NCBI RefSeq assembly: GCF_025998815.1
Contig: NZ_AP026678.1
Span: 3,144,001 to 3,208,000 of the forward strand
From: Ignavibacterium sp.
GTDB taxonomy: Bacteria > Bacteroidota > Ignavibacteria > Ignavibacteriales > Ignavibacteriaceae
Direction of reading: 5' to 3'
Length of the DNA: 64,000 nt
Part shown: positions 47,567 to 55,967 of the stretch, in pieces
Layout of the letters: every line of letters starts with the position of its first letter
How positions within the stretch are numbered: the stretch's first letter is position 1
Translations under genes and position numbers: made by a program
The notes under the pieces: generated by a model
The model's input: the letters and a program-made list of their open reading frames with translations, nothing else
Told to the model about the DNA's origin: nothing
Databases searched by the model: none

Positions 47567-48610
47567 TTAAGCAGTTACATTTTCTTTCTGATAAATTTTC
47601 TGGAATTCTCTCGCTTTACGATTCTTCCAGACTCCTTTATGATAAGCATATCCAACAATTAAAGGCATTGCAATGGTTGCTTCGCTATAAACCATTTGCT
47701 CGTAAGTTGTGGAAACTTTTCCCCACGAGCTTGCTTCTTTTAATGTTGAACCTGAAAGAGCGCCGTCTCTTTCATCTGCAACTGTAATCTGAATTGCATA
47801 TTTGTGCATATCAGCTTCTTCCATCAAAATATCTGCTGCAACCACAATATCCTGTGTAAAGTTTTTAGGAACTCCGCCACCAATCATAAATATTCCTGTT
47901 TCTTTGCTGTGAAGTTTAATCTTTGTCAGTTCATAAAAATCTTTTCCGGAATCAACTGCAACATGTTTTTCAGGATTGTTATGCTGATGAATAACTAAAC
48001 CGAATCCTGCAGAGCAATCTGAGAAAGCTGGAATGAAAATCGGAACATTCTTTTTATAGCAAGCATATACTACGGAATCATCGCATTTCGGTCCGCCGTT
48101 TTCTTCGAGATACTTACCAAATTCCCACATAAATTCTCTTGATGAATATGCTTTGGGTTCCATACTATCAAAAATCTTTGCTGTAGTATCATCGCAGATT
48201 CGAAGCTCATCCTCATCGATGAATGTGTCATAGATTCTGTCAATGTGCAAATCTCTCAATTCATTATCATCAACCCATTTTGTTCCTTTGTAATGCTTGA
48301 AACCAAGCGCTTCAAAGAAATCCTGATCAACCATAATTGCACCGGTTGAAACAATTGCATCAACCATATTATTCATAACCATATCGTAAACAACTTTCTT
48401 TAATCCGGCACTGAATAAACTTCCTGCAAGAGTAAGAATAACAGCGCAGTTATCATCTTTGAGCATCATTTCATAAATTTTTGCAGCACGGTTCAGGTCG
48501 CGGGCAGAAAAAGCCATTTCGCCCATATCATCAACAAGTTTTACTACATTATGCTCTTTGATGTCAATATGTTTAACTACTTCTTTCAGGTAATCTTTTT
48601 TTGTTGCCAT
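47567..48610 (-). CDS. Deoxyhypusine synthase-like enzyme
   Basis: A 347-residue NAD-dependent enzyme of the deoxyhypusine synthase family. The active-site Lys motif is intact: SSWGKV with K298, matching SWGKI of eukaryotic DHS; the nucleotide-binding stretch (FMIGGGVPKNFTQDI) and LTLAGSLFSAGLKKVV are also typical. Bacteria lack eIF5A, so bacterial members are believed to make homospermidine or a related polyamine from spermidine or putrescine. No other polyamine genes are adjacent. GGGAG serves as the ribosome binding site, and a strong terminator follows. Confidence 0.88.
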   Translation of the reverse strand: MATKKDYLKEVVKHIDIKEHNVVKLVDDMGEMAFSARDLNRAAKIYEMMLKDDNCAVILTLAGSLFSAGLKKVVYDMVMNNMVDAIVSTGAIMVDQDFFEALGFKHYKGTKWVDDNELRDLHIDRIYDTFIDEDELRICDDTTAKIFDSMEPKAYSSREFMWEFGKYLEENGGPKCDDSVVYACYKKNVPIFIPAFSDCSAGFGLVIHQHNNPEKHVAVDSGKDFYELTKIKLHSKETGIFMIGGGVPKNFTQDIVVAADILMEEADMHKYAIQITVADERDGALSGSTLKEASSWGKVSTTYEQMVYSEATIAMPLIVGYAYHKGVWKNRKAREFQKIYQKENVTA

Positions 48611-48705
48611 TTTTATCTCCCTATTAATTATTATTTTTTTGATAGATAAAATAATCTTTTTTAAATAGATTTACATTAAAAAGTATTTAATTTGATGAGG
48701 AAAAT

Positions 48706-48924
48706 ATGACCAGAGTAATTTTGGAATCTGAAAATAAAAAAGATCTTTTACTGATTACCGAACTTGCAGAAAGATTAAAAATAAAATATAGAATTGAAAG
48801 CTCTCCATCTGATGTTGAAAAAGAAAAACTTGAAGAAGTACTTAGTAAAGGTGCGGATATTTCTAACTATGGAGATCCGGTTAGTTGGCAAAGAAAAGTT
48901 AGAAAGGATAGGAGATTAATCTGA
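48706..48924 (+). CDS. Putative antitoxin of a PIN-toxin pair
   Basis: A 72-residue charged protein without a named family that I am certain of. It begins TRVILESENKKDLLLITELA, has a helical middle and ends in a basic tail around DPVSWQRKVRKDRRLI. The DPxxWQRxxRxDR tail is one I associate with antitoxin-like genes placed just before PIN-domain toxins. It lies 13 bp before such a gene, in the usual antitoxin-first order, and antiparallel to its neighbours on both sides. Confidence 0.65.
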   Translation: MTRVILESENKKDLLLITELAERLKIKYRIESSPSDVEKEKLEEVLSKGADISNYGDPVSWQRKVRKDRRLI

Positions 48925-48937
48925 CCATTAAAATTTT

Positions 48938-49309
48938 ATGAAATTGATAGACAGTAATATTGTTATCTACTCTGCACTTGAAGAATATTCCTATTTAAGG
49001 GAAATGTTTAAAGAAAAAAATGTGTTCGTTTCTGAAATTACTTTATTGGAAGTATTAGGATATAGTAATATAACAGAAGAACAAGAAAGATATTTTCATG
49101 CAGCGTTTTCTTTAATGAATATAATCCCAGTTTCATCAGAAATCATTTCTACAGCAATTGAAATCAGAAAAAAGTATAAACTGACAGTTGGAGATTCGAT
49201 TATAGCTGCTTCAGCTAAATTATTGGATTTAGTGTTACTGACTAATAATGTGTCTGATTTTAAAGACCTTCAATCGATAACCATTCACAATCCAATAAAT
49301 AAGAAATAA
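48938..49309 (+). CDS. PIN-domain ribonuclease toxin (VapC-like)
   Basis: A 123-residue PIN-domain protein. Acidic residues at the expected places are D4 (KLIDSNIVIY), E38 (ITLLEVLGY), D88 or so in LTVGDSIIAASA, and D near the end (NNVSDFKDL). PIN toxins cleave tRNA, rRNA or mRNA when freed from their antitoxin. With the small upstream gene this forms a type II toxin-antitoxin module (VapBC-like). Its target cannot be read from the sequence. Confidence 0.82.
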   Translation: MKLIDSNIVIYSALEEYSYLREMFKEKNVFVSEITLLEVLGYSNITEEQERYFHAAFSLMNIIPVSSEIISTAIEIRKKYKLTVGDSIIAASAKLLDLVLLTNNVSDFKDLQSITIHNPINKK

Positions 49310-49323
49310 ATAATTAGGCCTAA

Positions 49324-50361
49324 TCAGAAAAATATCTTTGCCAGTTTCAATATTCCTTGTTTCCATGGAACTCTGTGTGAAATACCGGTCTGATCTTTAA
49401 ATTCATCGAGATGATCAAGATACCATTGATAATTTCTTATCAAAGCATCTTTATTAGAATACTTTGGTTTGAATCCTAAAACTCTTTCAGCTTTCTCTAT
49501 CGAAACAAATGAATCTTTTGAAGCGGTTTCATAAACCCATTTATAAAGTGGAGAAAGTTTTAATGCTTCGAGAATTCTTAGTGTCCAGATAATCGGTTTT
49601 TCAGGTAAGCCAACAATTTTCTTTCCGTGACCGGCATAATCCAAAACTGCCTGATAATCTTCCCGCATTGTAGTGAATTCTTTTGCGCCAATGTTGAAAG
49701 TATCATTTACAATTTGTTCATCTAATGTTGCACAGAGATAAATTGCTTCGCATAAGTCTTCAACATCAAGCAGTTGATATCTGTTTTTTCCGCTACCAAT
49801 CATTGGAAATCCTTTACCGTCTTTTGCCCAGTCGTAAAACAAAGCAAACACACCAAGTCTTTCAGGACCGATGAAAGATTTTGGTCTGATAATCGGGACA
49901 CATTTGCCCTTTGCTCTGAACTTCAAACATTCTTCTTCAGCCAGAATTTTTGCTTTCCCATAGGGACCAACGCCATCCAGTTCATCATCCTCATACAAAG
50001 GGTGGTGATCAGGAATTCCATACACAGCAGTTGAAGATATATGAATAAATCTTTTTACATCAGCACCGAATGCTGCTTCGAGCATATTTCTTGTTCCGTC
50101 AACATCTGTTGAAAAAATATCTTCAGGTTTGTAAAGCGGAAGAGCTGCTGCAGTATGAACTACAATATCAATCCCTTTAACTGATTCTTCAGCAATTTTT
50201 TTATCACGAATATCTCCTTTAATGATTTTTATTTTATCTTTCATATCAGCATAAGTGAAATCAGCTATGTCGAGAGAAGTAATTTCGTGACCTCTTTGAT
50301 GTAAATAACGAATAAGATTAATTCCAAGAAAACCGGAACCTCCAGTGATTAGGTATTTCAT
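49324..50361 (-). CDS. NAD-dependent epimerase/dehydratase (extended SDR)
   Basis: A 345-residue extended short-chain dehydrogenase: Rossmann motif [14 protein letters not shown] at residues 7-20, HTAAALPLY, a catalytic Tyr-x3-Lys in [12 protein letters not shown], and [12 protein letters not shown]. Substrates of this family are nucleotide-sugars or sterol-like compounds; none is assigned. It is transcribed from its own perfect Bacteroidetes-type promoter (50394-50424) and converges on the PIN toxin gene, the two stops being 14 bp apart. Confidence 0.85.
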   Translation of the reverse strand: MKYLITGGSGFLGINLIRYLHQRGHEITSLDIADFTYADMKDKIKIIKGDIRDKKIAEESVKGIDIVVHTAAALPLYKPEDIFSTDVDGTRNMLEAAFGADVKRFIHISSTAVYGIPDHHPLYEDDELDGVGPYGKAKILAEEECLKFRAKGKCVPIIRPKSFIGPERLGVFALFYDWAKDGKGFPMIGSGKNRYQLLDVEDLCEAIYLCATLDEQIVNDTFNIGAKEFTTMREDYQAVLDYAGHGKKIVGLPEKPIIWTLRILEALKLSPLYKWVYETASKDSFVSIEKAERVLGFKPKYSNKDALIRNYQWYLDHLDEFKDQTGISHRVPWKQGILKLAKIFF

Positions 50362-50393
50362 TTTTCTCCGAAGTTTATTAAAAAATTAACGCA

Positions 50394-50424
50394 CAAAATT
50401 AGTAATTTCGCCTGCGGCTTACAA
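50394..50424 (-). promoter_or_regulatory. Bacteroidetes-type promoter of the epimerase gene
   Basis: Minus strand: TTG (50424-50422), 20 nt, TAATTTTG (50401-50394), an exact TAnnTTTG. The predicted transcript starts about 25 nt before the ATG at 50361. Confidence 0.7.
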
Positions 50425-50445
50425 TTTTGATTTGAATTTATTTTT

Positions 50446-51159
50446 ATGAAAAAATTAACACCTGATAAACGAAGAAGAATATTAAGTTTGATTTCATCAT
50501 TATTGCTGCACACTGTTTTTTTTGCTTTGATTATAATTTCAGGCATAAGTAATAATCAAATACCTAAAATTAACAGACAGTTAATAACTCTCGAATCAAT
50601 TCAGATTGATAAAGATGTTAATTCTGACATTCAAAAAGATAATATCGCTGAGGAAAGTGAAATAAAAAAACAAAATAATCAATCAACCGAAGACCAGACT
50701 GAAAATAATTTAATCTTGGTAAATCCTGAAGATTTAATTGCTGATACAACCGATATCGATCAGATATATTCCGAGAAAACTTTGAATCTTTCAATTAAAT
50801 ACCCAAAGGGATGGACCTTTATTGACCAGACGAAAAAGAATAAACTGGATGGAGTAACATTCTGGTCTGTTGAAGGAGTTTATAATCCTCCGCCATACAT
50901 ACATCTGGAAGTTGTTGAAAAATATTTATTCAACCCAAATCGTTATAAATACAAAGTAAAGCAATTCAATTGCGAATGGTATTTTAACGATCCTGTAAAC
51001 CTCGATGGACAAATTTCGCAGGAAATTTATATAAAAACGGAGGACGCTGAAGATTTTTCAGTCAAGCTCATCATGAAAGGGGAAGATCAATTCCGAGCAT
51101 TTCAGTCAAAGTTCTTTGCTATTGTAAAATCATTGGAGTTTGGAAAAGGGATTTTTTGA
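50446..51159 (+). CDS. Membrane-anchored protein with TonB-like SxxxH helix and PsbP-like domain
   Basis: A 237-residue protein of no family I can name. After a basic start (DKRRR) one membrane helix (about 13-34) contains S18-L-L-L-H22, the same SxxxH spacing found in the TonB transmembrane helix. A Glu/Asn/Gln-rich linker follows (about 50-95). The C-terminal part (about 110-235) begins LNLSIKYPKGWTFID, resembling PsbP/DUF1795-type domains, and contains no TonB C-terminal domain. It faces away from the epimerase gene and precedes the rplM promoter. Confidence 0.6.
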   Translation: MKKLTPDKRRRILSLISSLLLHTVFFALIIISGISNNQIPKINRQLITLESIQIDKDVNSDIQKDNIAEESEIKKQNNQSTEDQTENNLILVNPEDLIADTTDIDQIYSEKTLNLSIKYPKGWTFIDQTKKNKLDGVTFWSVEGVYNPPPYIHLEVVEKYLFNPNRYKYKVKQFNCEWYFNDPVNLDGQISQEIYIKTEDAEDFSVKLIMKGEDQFRAFQSKFFAIVKSLEFGKGIF

Positions 51160-51228
51160 CTTTTTCTCCAAAAAATAATGATTCTGAGCAATAATAATAT
51201 TGCCTGAATATTTAAAGGTCTGATTTTC

Positions 51229-51259
51229 TTGACTTTTGAGACATAAAAATTTAGTTTTG
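51229..51259 (+). promoter_or_regulatory. Bacteroidetes-type promoter of rplM-rpsI
   Basis: TTG within TTGAC (51229-51231), 20 nt, TAGTTTTG (51252-51259), an exact TAnnTTTG. It gives a leader of about 35 nt before the GTG at 51303, which has GGAGG at 51291-51295. Confidence 0.72.
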
Positions 51260-51302
51260 AAACTCTTTTTATTTATGACTTATAGGATTCGGAGGAATTT
51301 AA

Positions 51303-51749
51303 GTGAAACAAGAAAAAATGACTAAATTTATAAAGTCAGAAGACGCTGATAAAAAATGGTATCTGGTTGATGCTAAAGACCAGGTCTTGGGTAGATTGGC
51401 TTCTCAGATTGCTAAAATTATCAGAGGCAAAAACAAGCCAACCTTTACTCCCAATATGGATACCGGCGATTTTGTAGTAGTTATCAATGCTGAAAAAGTT
51501 AAGCTTACCGGTAAAAGACCTGAGATGAAAGAGTATATTCGTCACTCTGGATATCCGGGCGGACAAAAAATCAGATCAATCCGGGAAATAAAGCAAACCA
51601 AACCAGAATTTCTGGTTGAAAATGCTGTAAAAGGAATGCTACCCAAAAATCGTCTTGGAAGAAAGCTTATTAAAAAATTAAAAGTTTACACTGGCGAATC
51701 TCATCCGCACAGTGCTCAGAAACCTGAACCAATTAGTTTTACGGAGTAG
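51303..51749 (+). CDS. rplM: 50S ribosomal protein L13
   Basis: Early-assembly 23S rRNA-binding protein. The 148 residues contain the L13 signature around [40 protein letters not shown], and [19 protein letters not shown]. The GTG start at 51303 has GGAGG seven bases upstream; the Met at 51318 is a less likely alternative. It is followed 4 bp later by rpsI, the universal rplM-rpsI pair. Confidence 0.97.
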   Translation: MKQEKMTKFIKSEDADKKWYLVDAKDQVLGRLASQIAKIIRGKNKPTFTPNMDTGDFVVVINAEKVKLTGKRPEMKEYIRHSGYPGGQKIRSIREIKQTKPEFLVENAVKGMLPKNRLGRKLIKKLKVYTGESHPHSAQKPEPISFTE

Positions 51750-51753
51750 TTGA

Positions 51754-52140
51754 ATGGCAGATAAAATTTATGTCGGAAGAAGAAAAACTTCAGTTGCAAG
51801 AGTTATACTGAAAAACGGAAGTGGAAAAGTAACTGTTAATGGCAGAGAGTTCGAAGATTATTTCCCGCAGCTTTTAAGCCGCGAAGATATCCTCGCCCCA
51901 TTCAAAGTAACTCAGACTGAAGGTAAGTATGATGTATTTGTGAATGTAGATGGTGGTGGAACAACTGGTCAGGCCCAAGCAGTAAGACTTGGAATCTCGA
52001 GAGCATTAATTGACATAAATCCTGATTTCAGACCTGCTCTTAAAGCCGAAGGATTTCTCAGAAGAGATCCTCGAATGGTTGAAAGAAAGAAATACGGAAG
52101 ACCAAAAGCAAGAAAGAGATTCCAGTTTTCGAAGAGATAA
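51754..52140 (+). CDS. rpsI: 30S ribosomal protein S9
   Basis: A 128-residue S9 with [14 protein letters not shown] at the start, [19 protein letters not shown] in the middle, and the universally conserved basic C-terminus ending RKRFQFSKR, which reaches the P-site tRNA. It is co-transcribed with rplM. Downstream lies an inverted hexamer array instead of a simple terminator. Confidence 0.97.
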   Translation: MADKIYVGRRKTSVARVILKNGSGKVTVNGREFEDYFPQLLSREDILAPFKVTQTEGKYDVFVNVDGGGTTGQAQAVRLGISRALIDINPDFRPALKAEGFLRRDPRMVERKKYGRPKARKRFQFSKR

Positions 52141-52150
52141 TATTTTATGT

Positions 52151-52202
52151 TTAAGTTCAGGTTAAAGTTTAATAAAAATTTGAATTTTAACCCTGAACTT
52201 AA
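52151..52202. repeat. Long imperfect inverted repeat after rpsI
   Basis: TTAAGTTCAGG (52151-52161) is the exact complement of CCTGAACTTAA (52192-52202); the pairing continues inward with TTAAA/TTTAA after one bulged C. The stem totals about 16 bp. The arms are themselves built of TTNAAG/CTTNAA-like hexamers continuing into the direct array at 52204-52245. It may act as the rpsI 3' hairpin, though no T-run follows. Confidence 0.65.
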
Positions 52203-52203
52203 G

Positions 52204-52245
52204 CTTTAACTTAAACTTGAACTTAAACTTTAACTTTAACTTAAT
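52204..52245. repeat. CTTNAA hexamer array
   Basis: Seven near-perfect head-to-tail hexamers: CTTTAA, CTTAAA, CTTGAA, CTTAAA, CTTTAA, CTTTAA, CTTAAT. It continues the 3' arm of the inverted repeat at 52151-52202 and lies between rpsI and the rpsB leader. Confidence 0.7.
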
Positions 52246-52265
52246 CAAATAATCATACTTTCTGA

Positions 52266-52307
52266 TTTACCGCCTGTGTCCCATCATAAAAAGGGATGGA
52301 AGGTAAA
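52266..52307 (+). promoter_or_regulatory. Candidate structured leader of rpsB
   Basis: TTTACC (52266-52271) pairs with GGTAAA (52302-52307), enclosing a second stem, TC-CATC with GATGGA, that has one bulged C and an A-rich loop. The two-tier structure ends 36 nt before the rpsB ATG, within a ~200-nt leader. S2 autoregulates through its leader in other bacteria; whether this is such an element is inference. Confidence 0.4.
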
Positions 52308-52343
52308 GAAGAAGAAAGTAGAAGAAAAAACAGGAGATATAAT

Positions 52344-53177
52344 ATGAAGAAAGTTGAACTTACTCAGCTTTTAGAAGCTGGTGCACACTTCGGGCATTTA
52401 ACCCGCCGTTGGAATCCCAAAATGAAACCATATATTTTTATGGAAAAGAACGGGATTCACATCATTGATCTTAAAAAAACTCAGGAGCTACTCACAGTTG
52501 CATGTGAAGAAATTTCAAAAATTGCTGCTGATGGGAAAAAGGTTCTTTTTGTAGGAACGAAAAAGCAGGCAAAAAATATTATTGAGACCGAAGCTCGCAG
52601 AGCCGGACAGAACTGGGTCAGTGAAAGATGGCTCGGTGGAATGCTTACAAATTTTTCCACAATTCGTAAAAGTGTTAAGCGATTGAATAACATCGAAAAA
52701 CAGGAAACTGATGGAACTTTCGATAAGATTACCAAAAAAGAAAGACTCATACTTTCAAGAGAAAAAGATAAACTTAAAAAAGTTCTTGAAGGTGTTGAAT
52801 CATTAAATAAACTTCCCGGAGCTTTGTTTGTAGTTGATGTGAAGAAAGAAGATATCGCAGTTAAAGAAGCAAACAGATTGAACATTCCTGTATTTGCAAT
52901 TGTTGACACTAACTGTGACCCTGACCCAATTGACTATGTAATTCCAGCTAATGATGATGCAGTTAAAACGATTGAAATAATCACCAAGCAAATTGCTGAT
53001 TCGATTATTGAAGGTGAAGCAAAACTTAAAGAAAAGAAAGCTGAAGAAAACGCTGAAAAGGAAAGACTAAGAAAAGAAAAAGAAGCTAAACGAGAAGAAA
53101 AGAAAAAAGCTGAAGCTAAAGAGAAAAAACAGGAAGCTGAAGCTAAACAAGAAAACGAAAACCCTAAATCGGAATAA
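52344..53177 (+). CDS. rpsB: 30S ribosomal protein S2
   Basis: A 277-residue S2: [20 protein letters not shown], then [36 protein letters not shown] and the [17 protein letters not shown] block. A Lys/Glu-rich C-terminal extension (about 240-277) is longer than in E. coli but common in the FCB group. I use the ATG at 52344, which has AGGAG directly upstream; a frame from 52296 would add 16 charged residues with no ribosome binding site. Confidence 0.97.
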   Translation: MKKVELTQLLEAGAHFGHLTRRWNPKMKPYIFMEKNGIHIIDLKKTQELLTVACEEISKIAADGKKVLFVGTKKQAKNIIETEARRAGQNWVSERWLGGMLTNFSTIRKSVKRLNNIEKQETDGTFDKITKKERLILSREKDKLKKVLEGVESLNKLPGALFVVDVKKEDIAVKEANRLNIPVFAIVDTNCDPDPIDYVIPANDDAVKTIEIITKQIADSIIEGEAKLKEKKAEENAEKERLRKEKEAKREEKKKAEAKEKKQEAEAKQENENPKSE

Positions 53178-53198
53178 GAAACAGAAAGGAAAGTTATT

Positions 53199-54056
53199 AT
53201 GGCTATAACTGCTGCTCAGGTTAATGAATTAAGACAGAAAACCGGTGCCGGTATGATGGATTGCAAAAAGGCACTGACTGAAGCTAATGGCGATTTTGAA
53301 AAAGCAATAGAGATTTTAAGAAAAAAAGGTGCTGCTGTTGCAGCTAAAAGGGCTGAAAGAAGTGCTAATGAAGGAATTGTTGCAACAAAAGTTTCGGAAG
53401 ATCATAAATATGGTGTTATAGTTGAACTCAACTGCGAAACTGACTTTGTTGCAAAGAGTGAAGACTTTGTAAAATTAGCTCAGGAAGTTCTTGAAAAAAC
53501 TTATCTGCAAAAACCAAATTCTGTCGATGAACTTCTTTCAAAAGAACCGCAATTGAATGTGCTTGTAACTGATGTTATGGGCAAAGTAGGTGAGAAAGTT
53601 GAAATTAAACGATTAGCCAAAGTTGAAGCTCCAAATGGCTTTATAATGGATTATGTTCACTTCGGTTCAAAGCTTGGTGTGTTACTTACATTCGATAATG
53701 TTGCAACAGTTAATGATGAGTTAGTAACATTATCAAGAGATATTGCAATGCAGATCGCAGCAATGAATCCAATTTGTGTTTACAGAGAAGAAGTTCCAAA
53801 AGATATTATTGAAAAAGAAATGGAAATCTATAAGGAACTTTCCCGCAAGGAAGGTAAACCTGAAAATATGCTTGAGAAAATTGCACAGGGAAGAATGAAT
53901 AAATTCTATCAGGAAAATTGTCTTTTTGAGCAGGCATTTGTTAAAGACAATTCCAAAACTGTGAAAGCTTTAATTGATGATTATAATAAAAAGTATAACA
54001 GTCAAATAAAAATTGCACACTTCAAACGGTTTCATCTCGGCGACGAGAATAAATAA
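53199..54056 (+). CDS. tsf: Elongation factor Ts
   Basis: Nucleotide-exchange factor of EF-Tu. The 285 residues start with the UBA-like domain (VNELRQKTGAGMMDCKKALT) and contain the EF-Ts signature GVIVELNCETDFVAK with its TDF contact residues, followed by the core and C-terminal modules. It follows rpsB after 21 bp and ends at a strong terminator. Confidence 0.97.
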   Translation: MAITAAQVNELRQKTGAGMMDCKKALTEANGDFEKAIEILRKKGAAVAAKRAERSANEGIVATKVSEDHKYGVIVELNCETDFVAKSEDFVKLAQEVLEKTYLQKPNSVDELLSKEPQLNVLVTDVMGKVGEKVEIKRLAKVEAPNGFIMDYVHFGSKLGVLLTFDNVATVNDELVTLSRDIAMQIAAMNPICVYREEVPKDIIEKEMEIYKELSRKEGKPENMLEKIAQGRMNKFYQENCLFEQAFVKDNSKTVKALIDDYNKKYNSQIKIAHFKRFHLGDENK

Positions 54057-54066
54057 TTCTTTTAAC

Positions 54067-54096
54067 AAGGTCTTAACTTAGTTAAGACCTTTTTTT
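54067..54096 (+). terminator. Rho-independent terminator of rpsB-tsf
   Basis: A perfect 11-bp stem, AAGGTCTTAAC (54067-54077) with GTTAAGACCTT (54081-54091), has a 3-nt TTA loop and a run of T (54090-54096). It begins 10 bp after the tsf stop. Confidence 0.88.
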
Positions 54097-54103
54097 ATAT
54101 TTG
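54096..54103 (+). promoter_or_regulatory. Possible -7 element of a pyrH-frr promoter
   Basis: TATATTTG is an exact TAnnTTTG and starts on the last T of the tsf terminator. At the required 20-nt distance upstream the sequence is TTA (54073-54075) instead of TTG, so the -33 element is one base off and would lie inside the terminator stem. Confidence 0.35.
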
Positions 54104-54135
54104 AAAGTAAAGTTTAACATAATAGTAGGTTGAGC

Positions 54136-54879
54136 GTGGCTGAATTAAAATTCAAAAGAGTATTGCTTAAACTTAGCGGTGAATCACTGATGGGTGAGCA
54201 GGGTTTTGGTATCTCTGCTGAAGTTCTAGATTTCTTTGCTGATGAAGTTAAAAAAGTTCACGATGCCGGCGTACAACTCGGAATTGTAATTGGTGGAGGG
54301 AATATTTATCGGGGGTTAAGTGCACACTCTCAGGGAATTGACAGAGCAACCGGTGATCAGATGGGAATGCTTGCTACTATGATTAACTCTCTTGCATTGC
54401 AAAATGCAATTGAGAAAAGAGGAATTCATACAAGACTGATGAGTGCTATTAAGATGGATGAAATTGCCGAGCCATACATTCGTCGTCGTGCAATCAGACA
54501 TCTTGAAAAAGGTAGAGTCGTTATCTTTGGTGCCGGCACTGGTCATCCTTATTTTTCTACTGATACGGCTGCATCATTAAGAGCAGTGGAAATAGGTGCT
54601 GATGTAATTGTTAAAGGAACTCGCGTTGATGGTGTGTACGATTCTGACCCTGAAAAAAATCCTGAAGCACTTAAGTTTGATAAAATTTCTTATCTCGAAA
54701 TTTTAAAACAAAATCTTCGTGTAATGGATTTAACTGCTGTTAGTCTTTGTCAGGAAAATAATCTTCCGATGATGGTGTTCAATATGGATAAACCGGATAA
54801 TTTGCTGAAACTTGTTTTGGGTGAGACAGTTGGTACTTTTATCAACAATACCGAAACTTCTCTTTCTAAAAAAAGCTAA
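54136..54879 (+). CDS. pyrH: UMP kinase
   Basis: Phosphorylates UMP to UDP; bacterial-type hexameric kinase. The 247-residue protein has [43 protein letters not shown], and [17 protein letters not shown] choose GTG at 54136, six bases after the AGG at 54127-54129; a TTG at 54130 is in frame but abuts the ribosome binding site. It lies in the conserved rpsB-tsf-pyrH-frr order. Confidence 0.96.
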   Translation: MAELKFKRVLLKLSGESLMGEQGFGISAEVLDFFADEVKKVHDAGVQLGIVIGGGNIYRGLSAHSQGIDRATGDQMGMLATMINSLALQNAIEKRGIHTRLMSAIKMDEIAEPYIRRRAIRHLEKGRVVIFGAGTGHPYFSTDTAASLRAVEIGADVIVKGTRVDGVYDSDPEKNPEALKFDKISYLEILKQNLRVMDLTAVSLCQENNLPMMVFNMDKPDNLLKLVLGETVGTFINNTETSLSKKS

Positions 54880-54897
54880 TAACAATTTGAGGTATAT

Positions 54898-55452
54898 ATG
54901 CATCCGATAATTAAAGATGCCAAAAACAGAATGGACAAAACTCTTGAAACATTACGAGCAGAATTAGCGAAGGTGAGAACAGGCAAAGCTACAACCGCAC
55001 TGCTTGACGGAATTAAAGTTGACTATTATGGTAATATGACTCCATTAAATCAGGTTGGAAATCTTACTGTACTTGATGCGCATACATTGTCAATCACTCC
55101 TTGGGACAAATCCATGGTCCCTGTAATTGAAAAAGCTATTCTTGAAGCAAATCTAGGTTTTAATCCAATCTCAGATGGAACAAATATTAAAATTCCTGTT
55201 CCGCCATTAACTGAAGAGAGAAGAAAAGATTTTGTTAAGATTGTTAAAAAGTTTGGTGAAGATGCAAAGATTGCCATCCGTAATGTTAGAAGAGATGCAA
55301 ATGAACATTTAAAGAAAGAACAAAAAGATAAAAAGATGTCAGAAGATGAATTAAAAATTGCTGAGGAAGAAGTTCAGAAACTCACGGATCAGCATATTAA
55401 GATGATTGATGATTTGCTGAAGCACAAAGAAAAAGAAATTATGGAAGTTTGA
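54898..55452 (+). CDS. frr: Ribosome recycling factor
   Basis: Splits post-termination ribosomes with EF-G. The 184-residue protein has the usual length and pattern: ETLRAELAKVRTGKATTALL, VDYYGNMTPLNQVGNL, and KIPVPPLTEERRKDFVKIVK. It follows pyrH by 18 bp and ends at a terminator. Confidence 0.97.
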   Translation: MHPIIKDAKNRMDKTLETLRAELAKVRTGKATTALLDGIKVDYYGNMTPLNQVGNLTVLDAHTLSITPWDKSMVPVIEKAILEANLGFNPISDGTNIKIPVPPLTEERRKDFVKIVKKFGEDAKIAIRNVRRDANEHLKKEQKDKKMSEDELKIAEEEVQKLTDQHIKMIDDLLKHKEKEIMEV

Positions 55453-55478
55453 TAAATCGGAAAATAAAATTTTACTGA

Positions 55479-55504
55479 AGGCGGGTTAATCAACTCGCCT
55501 TTTT
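55479..55504 (+). terminator. Rho-independent terminator of pyrH-frr
   Basis: AGGCGGGTT (55479-55487) pairs with AACTCGCCT (55492-55500), nine pairs with one G-T wobble, around an AATC loop; TTTTT follows. Confidence 0.85.
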
Positions 55505-55967
55505 GATTTTAAAGATTGATGCTTCGAATATTCAAAACATTTACACTTATTTCCATATTTCTCATATCTAATTCCTCCGTCCCTTATTAATTAAAATTTA
55601 ACTTGACTTTAAGAAAAAATTCTTGCTATTTGGGTTAGAGATTTTTATTGTGTGGACAGTGGGAATAATTAGCACGAAAATTATTAAAGTAAAAATTCTT
55701 CTGGCACGATCCGTCAGCCGACGGATTACTCTCTCTCTCTCTCTCTGTTGGGCGGAGCGGGAATGGCTAAAGTATGCAATCCAGAACAACACAGAGCTTT
55801 ATGGAGCATACAATGCTTCTGATAACAAACACAACAAAAACAACTTCCTCAATCTCTTCTGCTGCAAAACAAATAAAGATTATACAACTGATTTTACATA
55901 GGTCAATTTATTTAATGTGTCATTGTTAATAAAAAATTTACTTTAACTAACAATAAGAGGATAGAAA
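55505..55967. other. 463-bp gene-free region with dinucleotide tract and palindrome
   Basis: I see no convincing gene here; the frames at 55598-55901 have no recognisable protein. It holds a 7-bp-arm palindrome (ATCCGTC at 55709-55715 with GACGGAT at 55720-55726), a (CT)9 tract at 55729-55746, and then a more GC-rich patch (GGGCGGAGCGGGAATGGC) unlike its surroundings. An AGAGG ribosome binding site for the next gene ends the stretch. It looks like degraded or imported DNA. Confidence 0.6.
55709..55746. repeat. Palindrome next to a (CT)9 microsatellite
   Basis: ATCCGTC and GACGGAT arms around AGCC, two bases before nine CT repeats. Perfect dinucleotide tracts of this length are rare in bacterial chromosomes and can vary by slippage. 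Confidence 0.7.

Noticed and set aside
49313..49324. 12-bp palindrome ATTAGGCCTAAT as a bidirectional terminator between the PIN toxin and epimerase genes
   Set aside because: As a hairpin it would have only about four A/T-rich pairs around a GGCC loop and no clear T-run on either strand.
55623..55901. Plus-strand frame of 92 codons before the propeller gene
   Set aside because: It spans the CT tract and palindrome, shows no family pattern, and has no convincing start signal.
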